This document shows positions 45,457 to 54,004 of a DNA stretch of 64,000 nt, one piece after another. Source of the stretch: Bacillus pumilus (GTDB taxonomy: Bacteria > Bacillota > Bacilli > Bacillales > Bacillaceae). A program made the translations under genes and the position numbers. The notes under the pieces are model-generated. The model was given only the letters and a program-made list of their open reading frames with translations. It made no database searches and was not told the origin of the DNA. Position 1 is the first letter of the stretch. The number at the start of each line of letters is the position of its first letter. Where the stretch lies: positions 1 through 64,000 of the forward strand of contig MKZN01000001.1 in assembly GCA_001938995.1 (NCBI GenBank), in the 5' to 3' direction.

Positions 45457-47289
45457 TCAACGCTTCAATTTCGACAAGAAACGGTTTAAACTCGTTGAAC
45501 TTCTTAAAGATATGTTTCCTTTGTCCGTTTCGTATATTTCTATCAAAAAAGGTTTTAAACTGAACATATGATTTAACTTGTCCACCAATATATTTTTTCT
45601 CAATCTAAAGTGGCGATCTTGAGAACAATAATAAAAGTCATATGTTTTAAACCCTTCAAAAAAATGTTTCCATTTCATATTATATTCTGCACTTGATTCC
45701 TTTTTCAGGAAAATGATTTCTTTCGTTATACGATTTTTTAAGTAGAACGCACCTGTTTCTATAATTGGTTGTTCCGTTATTATAGAAATACCCACTTCAT
45801 TCAAAATCAACTGCTCTATCTTAACATCAATATTTTCCACAGATAGTTTTCCGTTATTCGTAAAAAAGAGATGGAACTTTGAATTACTATCATGATGTAA
45901 CGCATGACTATACATTTTATTAGAGATTCTAAATTTATCTTCTTTATTATTCCTTTGAATTACAAGATAAATATCATAAGTGGCAACTTGATTAAGGTCT
46001 AAAAAGGAAAGTTCTGCGTGTAATCGACCCATCTCATCTTCATTTACACTGATTACTTTCTTTTCTGCGAAGTCATGTCTAGCCTCAAACGAAATAAATA
46101 CTTGTGCGTCATCAAATGTTTTCGGAATGTCGATATCTTCGAAGATCATTTTTTCGTCAGCGACTTCTATATTATTTATTTGAATAAATTCCTCTTTTAA
46201 TACTTTTATTTCAAATAGTTCATCTGGAATATTAAGACTCTCATTTCTGAAAAAGGGAAGAGACCAGTAATATTTCCCATTCTCTTTTAATATATCGCCT
46301 TTTTGGTTATTAGCTAAGTAAAATATCAACTCTTCATGAAGATCATTCAAAATAAAGTAAATATAAAGATTGCATGTTATCCCCAAGTCATTTTCAAAAA
46401 TATGATCAACCTTTTGTAAAATCGGCTTCACTTCTTTATAAAAAGCGTGCCTAAACTTTTTATCCCATACAATATTTTGAATCGGAAAGAATAATCGTTC
46501 TATATTTCTTTTTAAAAAATCATTTTCAAGCTCTTTATCCCCATATGCTTCAAAATATTTGATCTGGTATTTAAGGGACTCCATTCGATCTTGGAAATTA
46601 CGCAAATCACCATTTAATTGAGTGATTGATTTCTGAGTTGCCTCTTCCCCTCTTTTTCTCCAAAGATAGACAACGTCCTTGATGATGGCTATTTTCTTTG
46701 CATATAAGAATGCCTTATGAACCATCGGTCGGTCTGCATATAGCATACCTGGTGGCATAAAGCAATCATGTTCAAAGATCAATTCTCTACGGAAAATTTT
46801 ATTCCAGTAAAACCCATCGTAAAAAATATCAGGATCATCTTTTGCATGCTCGATTAATCTGTTTGTTCGCCAAACTTCTCTCTCTTTTTTATAAATAATT
46901 TCTTTTTGAAAGCCATTTATTAAAATATTAGGCCTACCTATAACAATATCAGCTTCCGTTTTTTTCGCTTCTTCATATAATTTTTCGTAGGCATCAAGTG
47001 GAAGTATGTCATCTGAATCCATTAACGTAATGAATTCTCCAGTCGCATACTTTAATCCGTGATTTCCAGCATTGGCGCCACCACTATTCTTTTGATGAAT
47101 CACCATTAGGTTTGAATATTTCTTTTCGTATTCATCTAAAATATCTGCACTATTATCAGGACTTTCATCATTTACTGCAATAATTTGCAGGTCAGGTAAG
47201 GATTGATTGACCAGTGAGTCAAGACACTCCCTCAAATAGCTTTCTGTATTATAAACCAACACAACTACGCTCAGTTTATATTGACTCAT
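45457..47289 (-). CDS. Large GT2 glycosyltransferase of the teichoic acid island
   Basis: Family-2 transferase of 610 residues from an ATG at 47289, which overlaps the end of the aminotransferase gene by 14 bases. GT-A domain: YKLSVVVLVYNTESYLRECLDSLVNQS (4-30), nucleotide site NDESPDNS, metal-binding LMDSDDILP (about 89-97), then a helical segment as in teichoic acid transferases (GgaA, TarS). Residues about 330-610 form a beta-rich extension of unknown role, possibly binding polymer. Last gene of the rmlA-led operon, so it probably transfers the sugar made there onto a wall polymer. Confidence 0.82.
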   Translation of the reverse strand: MSQYKLSVVVLVYNTESYLRECLDSLVNQSLPDLQIIAVNDESPDNSADILDEYEKKYSNLMVIHQKNSGGANAGNHGLKYATGEFITLMDSDDILPLDAYEKLYEEAKKTEADIVIGRPNILINGFQKEIIYKKEREVWRTNRLIEHAKDDPDIFYDGFYWNKIFRRELIFEHDCFMPPGMLYADRPMVHKAFLYAKKIAIIKDVVYLWRKRGEEATQKSITQLNGDLRNFQDRMESLKYQIKYFEAYGDKELENDFLKRNIERLFFPIQNIVWDKKFRHAFYKEVKPILQKVDHIFENDLGITCNLYIYFILNDLHEELIFYLANNQKGDILKENGKYYWSLPFFRNESLNIPDELFEIKVLKEEFIQINNIEVADEKMIFEDIDIPKTFDDAQVFISFEARHDFAEKKVISVNEDEMGRLHAELSFLDLNQVATYDIYLVIQRNNKEDKFRISNKMYSHALHHDSNSKFHLFFTNNGKLSVENIDVKIEQLILNEVGISIITEQPIIETGAFYLKNRITKEIIFLKKESSAEYNMKWKHFFEGFKTYDFYYCSQDRHFRLRKNILVDKLNHMFSLKPFLIEIYETDKGNISLRSSTSLNRFLSKLKR

Positions 47290-48454
47290 TTGATAGTTCA
47301 CCCACTTGATTTGTCGTTCTATAGTTGAATTGAAGATTAAAATCATCTACTACAATTTTCATGATGGTACAAATTTGTTCTACTTCACTTAAGGTTAATT
47401 CAGAGTACATTGGTAATACCAAAATACGATCACTAACATACACTGCCACTGGCGTATCATTTGAATCAAATGGATAACAGCTAAAATCATTACATAGTGG
47501 ATAGAAGTATTTTCTAGTAAACAAATTATATTCTTTTAATTTCTCATTTACATAGTCTCTCATTGTTTTACTTTCTAATAGAATAGGAAAGTAAGAATAA
47601 TTGTGCTGGACCTCTTGATCAATTGGAACACAGTTAACCCCTGGTACTTCAGCAAGAATATTTTCATATAAATGATAAATTTCTTTTCTCATTAAAATAT
47701 CTTGGTCAATTCCCTTTAAGTTAACTAGTCCCATTGCAGCTTGAAACTCATTCATTTTTGCATTGATACCCATGTAATCAACAGTTTCACTTGAAGTAAT
47801 ACCAAAGTTTTTCAGAGCTTTAAATTGATCATTTAACTCTTTACGTTTATAACAAAGTACTCCACCTTCTATAGAATGAAATACTTTGGTTGCATGCATA
47901 CTAAACATCGATACATCGCCATACTCTGCAATAAACCTTCCATTTAGCTTAACGCCAAAAGCATGTGCAGCATCATATATAACAGGAATTCCATAATCTC
48001 TTGAAATTCGATCTAATTCAACGACATCACATGGATTACCGAAGACATGCACTGCAACTATCGCTTTCGTTTTCTCTGTTATGAGTTGTTCAATTTGATT
48101 GACATCAATGTTAAATGTATTTGGTTCGATATCACAAAAAACTGGCTGAAATCCAGTATTTTTTATAGCATGAATTGTAGAGGCAAAAGTAAAAGGTGTC
48201 GTGATGACTTCTCCCTTATCTTCTATCGTTTTCAGAGCAATTTCTAATGCTAAGTGCCCGTTGGTGAAAAGTTCAATTTCTGATGAACCTAGGTATTCTT
48301 TCAGATTTGTTTTAAACTCCTCATGTAATGGGCCATCATTTGTTAGCCATTTATTCTCCCATATCGTTTTAATTTGATCTGTATAATCTTCTAACTTAGG
48401 AAGTTTTGGTTTTGTCACATGGATTGGCGTTGAAAATTTTAATTGATTTTTCAT
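47276..48454 (-). CDS. DegT/DnrJ/EryC1/StrS sugar aminotransferase
   Basis: PLP enzyme that aminates a keto-sugar nucleotide, 392 residues. The PLP lysine lies in SMHATKVFHSIEGG (about residue 193), with DAAHAFG (PLP-ring contact, about 163) and GINAKMNEFQAAMGLVNL. With RmlA and RmlB in the same operon the substrate is likely dTDP-4-keto-6-deoxyglucose. No ketoisomerase gene is present, which favours a 4-amino product (Qui4N or Fuc4N type) over a 3-amino one. The start abuts the preceding stop, with its ribosome site inside the upstream gene. Confidence 0.86.
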   Translation of the reverse strand: MKNQLKFSTPIHVTKPKLPKLEDYTDQIKTIWENKWLTNDGPLHEEFKTNLKEYLGSSEIELFTNGHLALEIALKTIEDKGEVITTPFTFASTIHAIKNTGFQPVFCDIEPNTFNIDVNQIEQLITEKTKAIVAVHVFGNPCDVVELDRISRDYGIPVIYDAAHAFGVKLNGRFIAEYGDVSMFSMHATKVFHSIEGGVLCYKRKELNDQFKALKNFGITSSETVDYMGINAKMNEFQAAMGLVNLKGIDQDILMRKEIYHLYENILAEVPGVNCVPIDQEVQHNYSYFPILLESKTMRDYVNEKLKEYNLFTRKYFYPLCNDFSCYPFDSNDTPVAVYVSDRILVLPMYSELTLSEVEQICTIMKIVVDDFNLQFNYRTTNQVGELSNESI

Positions 48455-49735
48455 TTAATGTCTCCAATCAATTAAAGCTTCAATTGAATCGACATCAAAA
48501 ACAGGAACGTCAATGGCTTTAATTTGATTTCTTTCACTAAAAGAATCATCAATAAATATAGAAGGTATCTGATTATCTATATATTTTGATTTCAAATCTT
48601 CTTTTTCCAAATGAATCACACGATCAAATAGGTTCACATCGATACGGAGCTGACCTAGTGTTTCTTTAATGTCTTTGATGTGCTTTGTGATTAGAATAAT
48701 TTCTTTATTATGATTGAGACATTGGTATAAAAATAGCATCAAAAACGGATTAACTTTGTCTTTATACGTAATCGTATCATCAAAATCAACATATACTCTT
48801 TGATAAGTGTACTGAATAGAAAAACGATTAATTAAAGCTCTATCTACTTCAATATCCACACCATTATCTTCTACTTTTATATCATAATCCATTCGGTCAT
48901 ATAAACTGAGCAGCGGGAAATTAACCCCTTTGTTACGATACAGTGCCATTGTTCCTGCAATACGTGGTGCCACTTCTAACAACTTGTAATGGCCGTTCGC
49001 ATCTACTTTAATTTGGAAGAACCAGGCTCCCCTAAATTGGAGACGGTTGTTAATTTCATGAGCGATCTGTCTGGTTTGTTCATCCATTTGCAATGTAGCA
49101 GAGTTTACACTGATACCACTCTTGATCCGCTTTCTTTCTCTTCTGCCAGTATATTTAAGTTCTCCACTCTTGTTTGTGAAGCAATCGATTGTATATTCTT
49201 TGCCCGGAAGATACTCTAGTATTAATAAATCTGATTGATTATTTTTATAGAATTCCAACTCTTTTTGATTTCTCGCAAGAGCTATTCCTTTAGATCCTTG
49301 TCCCACATCTGGCTTCAGAAAAACAGGGAAAATATCAACATCTTCTATTTTTTCATACATTTTAGGAACAAAAGACTGCTTTTCAAAAAACTCATACGTT
49401 TTCTTTTTAGATCGTGAAATCTCACAAGTTACTTGATCTGAGGTTATAACTATGGCTTGAATCTGTTTTCGATTTTGTGCTAATTTCAAAACGACACTAT
49501 CATGAGCTGGGAAGATAAAATCAATGTTGTTCTCATTAATTATGTGGTTTAATTTCTCAATAAAGTCTTCGTCATGGATATTTGGCATACCCTCTATATA
49601 ATTTTTATATACATACTTACCATGATCAGAGACGCTGGAAGCACCAATTACCTCAAATTCCTTTGAGTACTTAAGCGAATTGTGAATCTCTAATCCTATC
49701 TCTGAACCACATGGGAACACTAGAACGTTTTTCAT
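48455..49735 (-). CDS. ATP-grasp ligase fused to a HAD phosphatase-like domain
   Basis: Protein of 426 residues from an ATG at 49735, 5 bases after GGAGGT. The N-terminal part (about 1-300) is a carbamoyl-phosphate-synthase-like ATP-grasp: FLKPDVGQGSKGIA (about 141-153, nucleotide loop) and KLLEVAPRIAGTMALYRNKG (Mg/ATP-binding, about 253-272). The C-terminal part (about 318-426) is HAD-like, with YVDFDDT (motif I), LITKH (motif II) and IFIDDS (motif IV). Such ligases make amide bonds from ATP, a carboxylate and an amine; next to an aminotransferase the amine could be the amino sugar. Substrate and the phosphatase role are inference. Confidence 0.8.
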   Translation of the reverse strand: MKNVLVFPCGSEIGLEIHNSLKYSKEFEVIGASSVSDHGKYVYKNYIEGMPNIHDEDFIEKLNHIINENNIDFIFPAHDSVVLKLAQNRKQIQAIVITSDQVTCEISRSKKKTYEFFEKQSFVPKMYEKIEDVDIFPVFLKPDVGQGSKGIALARNQKELEFYKNNQSDLLILEYLPGKEYTIDCFTNKSGELKYTGRRERKRIKSGISVNSATLQMDEQTRQIAHEINNRLQFRGAWFFQIKVDANGHYKLLEVAPRIAGTMALYRNKGVNFPLLSLYDRMDYDIKVEDNGVDIEVDRALINRFSIQYTYQRVYVDFDDTITYKDKVNPFLMLFLYQCLNHNKEIILITKHIKDIKETLGQLRIDVNLFDRVIHLEKEDLKSKYIDNQIPSIFIDDSFSERNQIKAIDVPVFDVDSIEALIDWRH

Positions 49736-49747
49736 TGTTACCTCCAA

Positions 49748-51751
49748 TTATTGATGTTTAAATACGGTTTCGCACACTAGCTTTGCAGATTCGCCTGTTT
49801 CAACACTACAATACTCTTGAACGAATTCAGAGTATTTCTCTTTGTACTCTTCTTCGACACGATGAATATTTCTTATAGCATCTAATAACTGATTTTGATC
49901 ATGTAATACAGGACCTGGTAAGTCTTCGTACATATCTAAATAAAAGCCTCGTATCTCATCTTTATAAAGTTGATAATCGTATGCATAGAACAAAATGGGT
50001 TTTTTACTATTTGCATATTCAAAAAACACAGAAGAATAGTCGGTGATTAGAATATCCGTCATTAAATACAATTCTTGAATATCATCATATTTAGATAAAT
50101 CAATGATTGAAGAATGTTTACTTGGATTGAGGACTAATTGATCCGATATTAAATGATGCATTCTTAAGATTAGTACATAATCATCACCGAATTCCTCTTG
50201 GAATTGTTCTAAATCAATTTTCACTTCAAAAGAATGGTTCCAAGACCCATTTGATTCGTTGTCTCTCCAAGTTGGCGCATATAATATAACTTGCTTATCT
50301 GACGGAATGTTCAACTTTTGTTTTATTTGTTCAATTCTTTCTTGTTTATCATTTTTATAAAAGACATCATTCGATGGATAGCCATTTACCATTATCTCTT
50401 TTTCAAACTTAAAAGCCCTCTGAAAAATATCTCTAGAATAGTTATTTGCCGCTAATAGGTAATCCCAATTACGGGATTCTAAATAAAAGTTTTCTCTAGC
50501 CATCTTTTCAGGACCATCTACTTCTATATCAAAACCCAATCTTTTTAAAGGTGTGCCGTGCCATGTCTGGATATATACATTTCCCTCTCTTTTGCGATGT
50601 ACAGGGAAAATGATATTGCTAATCCAATATTTAGAGAGTGCTAGGTATCGATAATAATCTTCTTCTTCTCTATTTACTATTATTGGGTTTCCCGGAAGAA
50701 CAGCTTCTCCTTGATACGACCATACAAATTGATATTCTTTATCGTATCCATTTTCTAACAAGTACTCATAAATGTATTTAGGGTTACCGGAATAACTTTT
50801 TCCTAAGAAACTTTCAAAGAAAATCATCTTTTTGTTTATTGGGTGTTGCTCACAAACTTTATTAAAAATAGTTTTCCCTCTAGCGATATTGTAGGTCTTA
50901 GTATACTGTTCATTATCAGTAAACCAACACGCTAAACTTTCTTTGCCCATCGTGACATAAATTATCAGTTTAAAATTATCCTCATAATCGTTTGCAAGTA
51001 GATATCTATCTTCCTCTTTAGAAAAATCAGTATAGCCTGTCATATCGACTAGCTCTTTGTAACATACCCGTTGCTGTTCATCTCTTATTTGCAAGAAGAA
51101 ATCCCACCTGCTGTTGAGATCTAGACTTTGTTTTAATTTATCTATCATGATAATTTGTTTAAACATATATTTATTCTCTTGTTTAACAAATTCTAATGAA
51201 TAACCATAAGACTTATTATTATCTCTTCTTATTGCGATCAGTTCTAATTGTTTTACTGAATACTCATCCGAAAATTGAGTAACTTCACCTTCAAGATAAA
51301 AGTTTGGACCCACACTTTTTATATTGCTCATACTTTGAGTGAAAATATTCTTTTTCACATCAAAAGACAAATATCCGTTTTTCGTTTTGAAACTTTTTAA
51401 TTTTAAATTCAAGTTCTCCGAATATGAGTTGAATCCTTGATTCCCCAAACTAAAAACCGTTCTTTTGCGTAGATATTTGCTATAAAATCGGAGACTAATA
51501 TACGCATCTAAAGTGCCACTTTGATTCAATTCAGCAATATCCTCCAGGTGAAAAACTGATTTACCATTTTCAATTTTCCCCTTCAGAAATCTACCACTTT
51601 CGCGATCCTTTAAGATCATATACTTTTCAACTGGGAAAAAACCTAAGTGACTAATGGATAAATAGAGTCTTTCATCTTTTACTTGAATATCTACTTTATG
51701 TTTATTTATCGTTGACTTTAATAAATTTAGCATTATTTTTTTAATATTCAT
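49748..51751 (-). CDS. Second CDP-glycerol glycerophosphotransferase-like protein (TagB/TagF family)
   Basis: Protein of 667 residues. The C-terminal half (about 290-665) is a TagB/TagF transferase: KMIFFESFLGKSYSGNPKYIYEYL, catalytic-His IQTWHGTPLKRLG, ILYAPTWRDNE, LRMHHLI, MTDILITDYSSVFFEYANSKKPILFYAYD. The N-terminal 280 residues are beta-rich and unlike those of the tagF product at 54005. It may polymerise or cap a (glycerol-)phosphate polymer, or move a sugar-phosphate, as GgaB does in B. subtilis. The gene is AT-rich and lies in the rmlA-led operon. Confidence 0.83.
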   Translation of the reverse strand: MNIKKIMLNLLKSTINKHKVDIQVKDERLYLSISHLGFFPVEKYMILKDRESGRFLKGKIENGKSVFHLEDIAELNQSGTLDAYISLRFYSKYLRKRTVFSLGNQGFNSYSENLNLKLKSFKTKNGYLSFDVKKNIFTQSMSNIKSVGPNFYLEGEVTQFSDEYSVKQLELIAIRRDNNKSYGYSLEFVKQENKYMFKQIIMIDKLKQSLDLNSRWDFFLQIRDEQQRVCYKELVDMTGYTDFSKEEDRYLLANDYEDNFKLIIYVTMGKESLACWFTDNEQYTKTYNIARGKTIFNKVCEQHPINKKMIFFESFLGKSYSGNPKYIYEYLLENGYDKEYQFVWSYQGEAVLPGNPIIVNREEEDYYRYLALSKYWISNIIFPVHRKREGNVYIQTWHGTPLKRLGFDIEVDGPEKMARENFYLESRNWDYLLAANNYSRDIFQRAFKFEKEIMVNGYPSNDVFYKNDKQERIEQIKQKLNIPSDKQVILYAPTWRDNESNGSWNHSFEVKIDLEQFQEEFGDDYVLILRMHHLISDQLVLNPSKHSSIIDLSKYDDIQELYLMTDILITDYSSVFFEYANSKKPILFYAYDYQLYKDEIRGFYLDMYEDLPGPVLHDQNQLLDAIRNIHRVEEEYKEKYSEFVQEYCSVETGESAKLVCETVFKHQ

Positions 51752-51841
51752 GTTTGATCATCGTAACCTCATCTCAATTACAGTTTTTCAACAAGAAAAG
51801 AAAAATTCCCCATTCACAATACTGAATAGGGCATTTAAATA

Positions 51842-52906
51842 CTACTTCACTTCTCCATAAACTTTTTGATAGTAATTTTTATATTCATTATCAATAATAT
51901 TTTTAAGCCAAGTATCGTTATCTAAATACCAGTCAATTGTTTTCACAATACCTGTTTCAAAATGATATGTTGGCTTCCATTGAAGCTCTTTTTCTATCTT
52001 CGAAGGATCAATTGCATAACGTCTATCATGACCCTTTCTATCTTTAACAAAGTCGATCAACTCTTGCGTAATCTCGTTATCTACCTTTTCATTTAAGTAA
52101 GCTATAATTTTATTCACAAGATCAATATTAGTCTTTTCGTTATGTCCACCAATGTTATATACTTCTCCTAATCGACCTTGTTGAATCACTAAGTCTACAG
52201 CACTACAATGATCCTCTACAAAAAGCCAATCCCTCACATTCAAACCATCCCCATAAACTGGGATTTTCTTCTTTTCGATACAGTGATGAATGACAAGAGG
52301 TATCAATTTTTCCGGAAATTGAAATGGTCCATAATTGTTTGAACACCTTGTAATGTTCACAGGGAATTTGTACGTATCAAAAAATGATTGCACCAATAAA
52401 TCTCCCGAAGCCTTACTAGCTGAGTACGGGCTGTGCGGGTCTAAAGGTGTTTCTTCTGTAAAATACCCCTCTTTACTTAAAGAACCATATACTTCATCCG
52501 TTGAAATCTGGATAAACTTCTTTCCTTCTTTATAAGTGTCATCTCCGTCTTGCCAAAACTCTTTTGCTGTGTTCATAAGATTCAACGTACCAAGTACATT
52601 GGTTTCCACAAATATTTGTGGGTTTTCGATACTTCTGTCCACATGAGATTCAGCTGCGAAGTTCACAACATAATCAATATCATTATTTTCAAAAATTTCA
52701 CGTAATAATACCGAGTCCTTAATATCACCTTTAACAAACTGATAATTCCCGAAATTCTCATATTTCGATAAATTCTCAAGATTACCAGCATAAGTTAATT
52801 TATCAAGGTTAATAATTTTGATCTCTTTATACTTGTCCAACATAAATGCTATGAAGTTAGCTCCAATAAAACCTGCTCCACCTGTAACAAGGTAAGTTTC
52901 CATCAT
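51842..52906 (-). CDS. rmlB: dTDP-glucose 4,6-dehydratase RmlB
   Basis: Converts dTDP-glucose to dTDP-4-keto-6-deoxyglucose. It has 354 residues: NAD motif GGAGFIGANF (9-18), catalytic STDEVYGSL, YSASKASGDLLVQSF and RCSNNYGPFQFPEKLIPL (dehydratase signature). It follows rmlA by 17 bases; rmlC and rmlD, needed for rhamnose, are absent from the window. Confidence 0.95.
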   Translation of the reverse strand: MMETYLVTGGAGFIGANFIAFMLDKYKEIKIINLDKLTYAGNLENLSKYENFGNYQFVKGDIKDSVLLREIFENNDIDYVVNFAAESHVDRSIENPQIFVETNVLGTLNLMNTAKEFWQDGDDTYKEGKKFIQISTDEVYGSLSKEGYFTEETPLDPHSPYSASKASGDLLVQSFFDTYKFPVNITRCSNNYGPFQFPEKLIPLVIHHCIEKKKIPVYGDGLNVRDWLFVEDHCSAVDLVIQQGRLGEVYNIGGHNEKTNIDLVNKIIAYLNEKVDNEITQELIDFVKDRKGHDRRYAIDPSKIEKELQWKPTYHFETGIVKTIDWYLDNDTWLKNIIDNEYKNYYQKVYGEVK

Positions 52907-52923
52907 ACTCTCCTTCGTAACCC

Positions 52924-53808
52924 CTATTTAATAATGACTTCATTATTTTCTGCTAGATCTAATAGGTATTTTCCATATTCGGTTTTTGATAATGGTAAGG
53001 CTAAACGATAAAGTTGCTCTTCGTTTATGTAGCCTTTACGGTAAGCGATCTCTTCTAACGAAGCAACATACAGTCCCTGTCTATTTTGAACAGCTTCAAT
53101 ATAGTTACTTGCTTCTAATAAACTTTTATGTGTACCGGTATCGAGCCATGCCATTCCTCTACCCATAATTTCAACCTTCAGTTTACCTTGTTGCAGGTAA
53201 TAATCGTTAATTGAACTGATTTCAACTTCGCCTCGCGCAGAAGGTTTCACATTTTTAGCTATTTCTATCACGCTATTATCGTAAAAATAGAGGCCAGGTA
53301 CCGCATAGTTGGATTTGGGCTTTTTGGGTTTTTCTTCAATACCAAGGACATTACCTTCATTATCAAATTGGACAACTCCATACTCTTCTGGATTCTTCAC
53401 GTAATATCCAAAAACGAGCGCCCCTGTCTTTAGTTTTACTGCTTTATTTAATATCTCAGTCAAGCCTTGTCCATAAAAGATATTGTCACCTAGAACTAGA
53501 CAAACATTATCTTGACCTATAAATTGTTCTCCAATAATAAATGCATCTGCAAGGCCTTTGGGCTCATCTTGCACTTCATAACTTATTTGTATCCCTAAGG
53601 TTTCCCCAGTCCCTAAAAGCCGTTGAAATTGCTCTAAATCACTTGGAGTAGTGATAATAAGCACTTCTTTAATCCCGCTTAACATTAGGACAGATAATGG
53701 ATAGTAAATCATCGGTTTATCGTAAATCGGAACTAGTTGCTTAGATATACCCTTTGTAATAGGATAGAGCCGTGAGCCTGTACCGCCAGCTAAAATTATA
53801 CCTCTCAA
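52924..53808 (-). CDS. rmlA: Glucose-1-phosphate thymidylyltransferase RmlA
   Basis: Makes dTDP-glucose. It has 294 residues from a TTG at 53808 (6 bases after AGGGGG), opening [50 protein letters not shown] and [16 protein letters not shown] are family signatures. First gene of the island operon; the promoter should lie in 53809-53940. Confidence 0.95.
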   Translation of the reverse strand: MRGIILAGGTGSRLYPITKGISKQLVPIYDKPMIYYPLSVLMLSGIKEVLIITTPSDLEQFQRLLGTGETLGIQISYEVQDEPKGLADAFIIGEQFIGQDNVCLVLGDNIFYGQGLTEILNKAVKLKTGALVFGYYVKNPEEYGVVQFDNEGNVLGIEEKPKKPKSNYAVPGLYFYDNSVIEIAKNVKPSARGEVEISSINDYYLQQGKLKVEIMGRGMAWLDTGTHKSLLEASNYIEAVQNRQGLYVASLEEIAYRKGYINEEQLYRLALPLSKTEYGKYLLDLAENNEVIIK

Positions 53809-53945
53809 GATGATCCCCCTATGAAAAAACGCCTAGAAAAGCCTTAGTTTTTTAAATTTCAGCTTTATAATAACATATAGATGACCCAAAAGTTAATGGT
53901 TAAATATAGGATATTGGTAATTCATTTGATAAATTAATACAAAAA

Positions 53946-53994
53946 AGCACTATTAAGGGATTCACTTTAGGTTGAATAACCACTTAATAGTGCT
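53946..53994 (-). terminator. tagF terminator
   Basis: AGCACTATTAAG and CTTAATAGTGCT form a 12-bp stem around a 25-base loop; on the minus strand TTTTTT follows. It isolates tagF from the rmlA operon. Confidence 0.78.
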
Positions 53995-54004
53995 GATCAT
54001 TTTT

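Noticed and set aside
51842-53808. Rhamnose pathway (rml cluster)
   Set aside because: Only rmlA and rmlB are present; rmlC and rmlD are missing and an aminotransferase follows.
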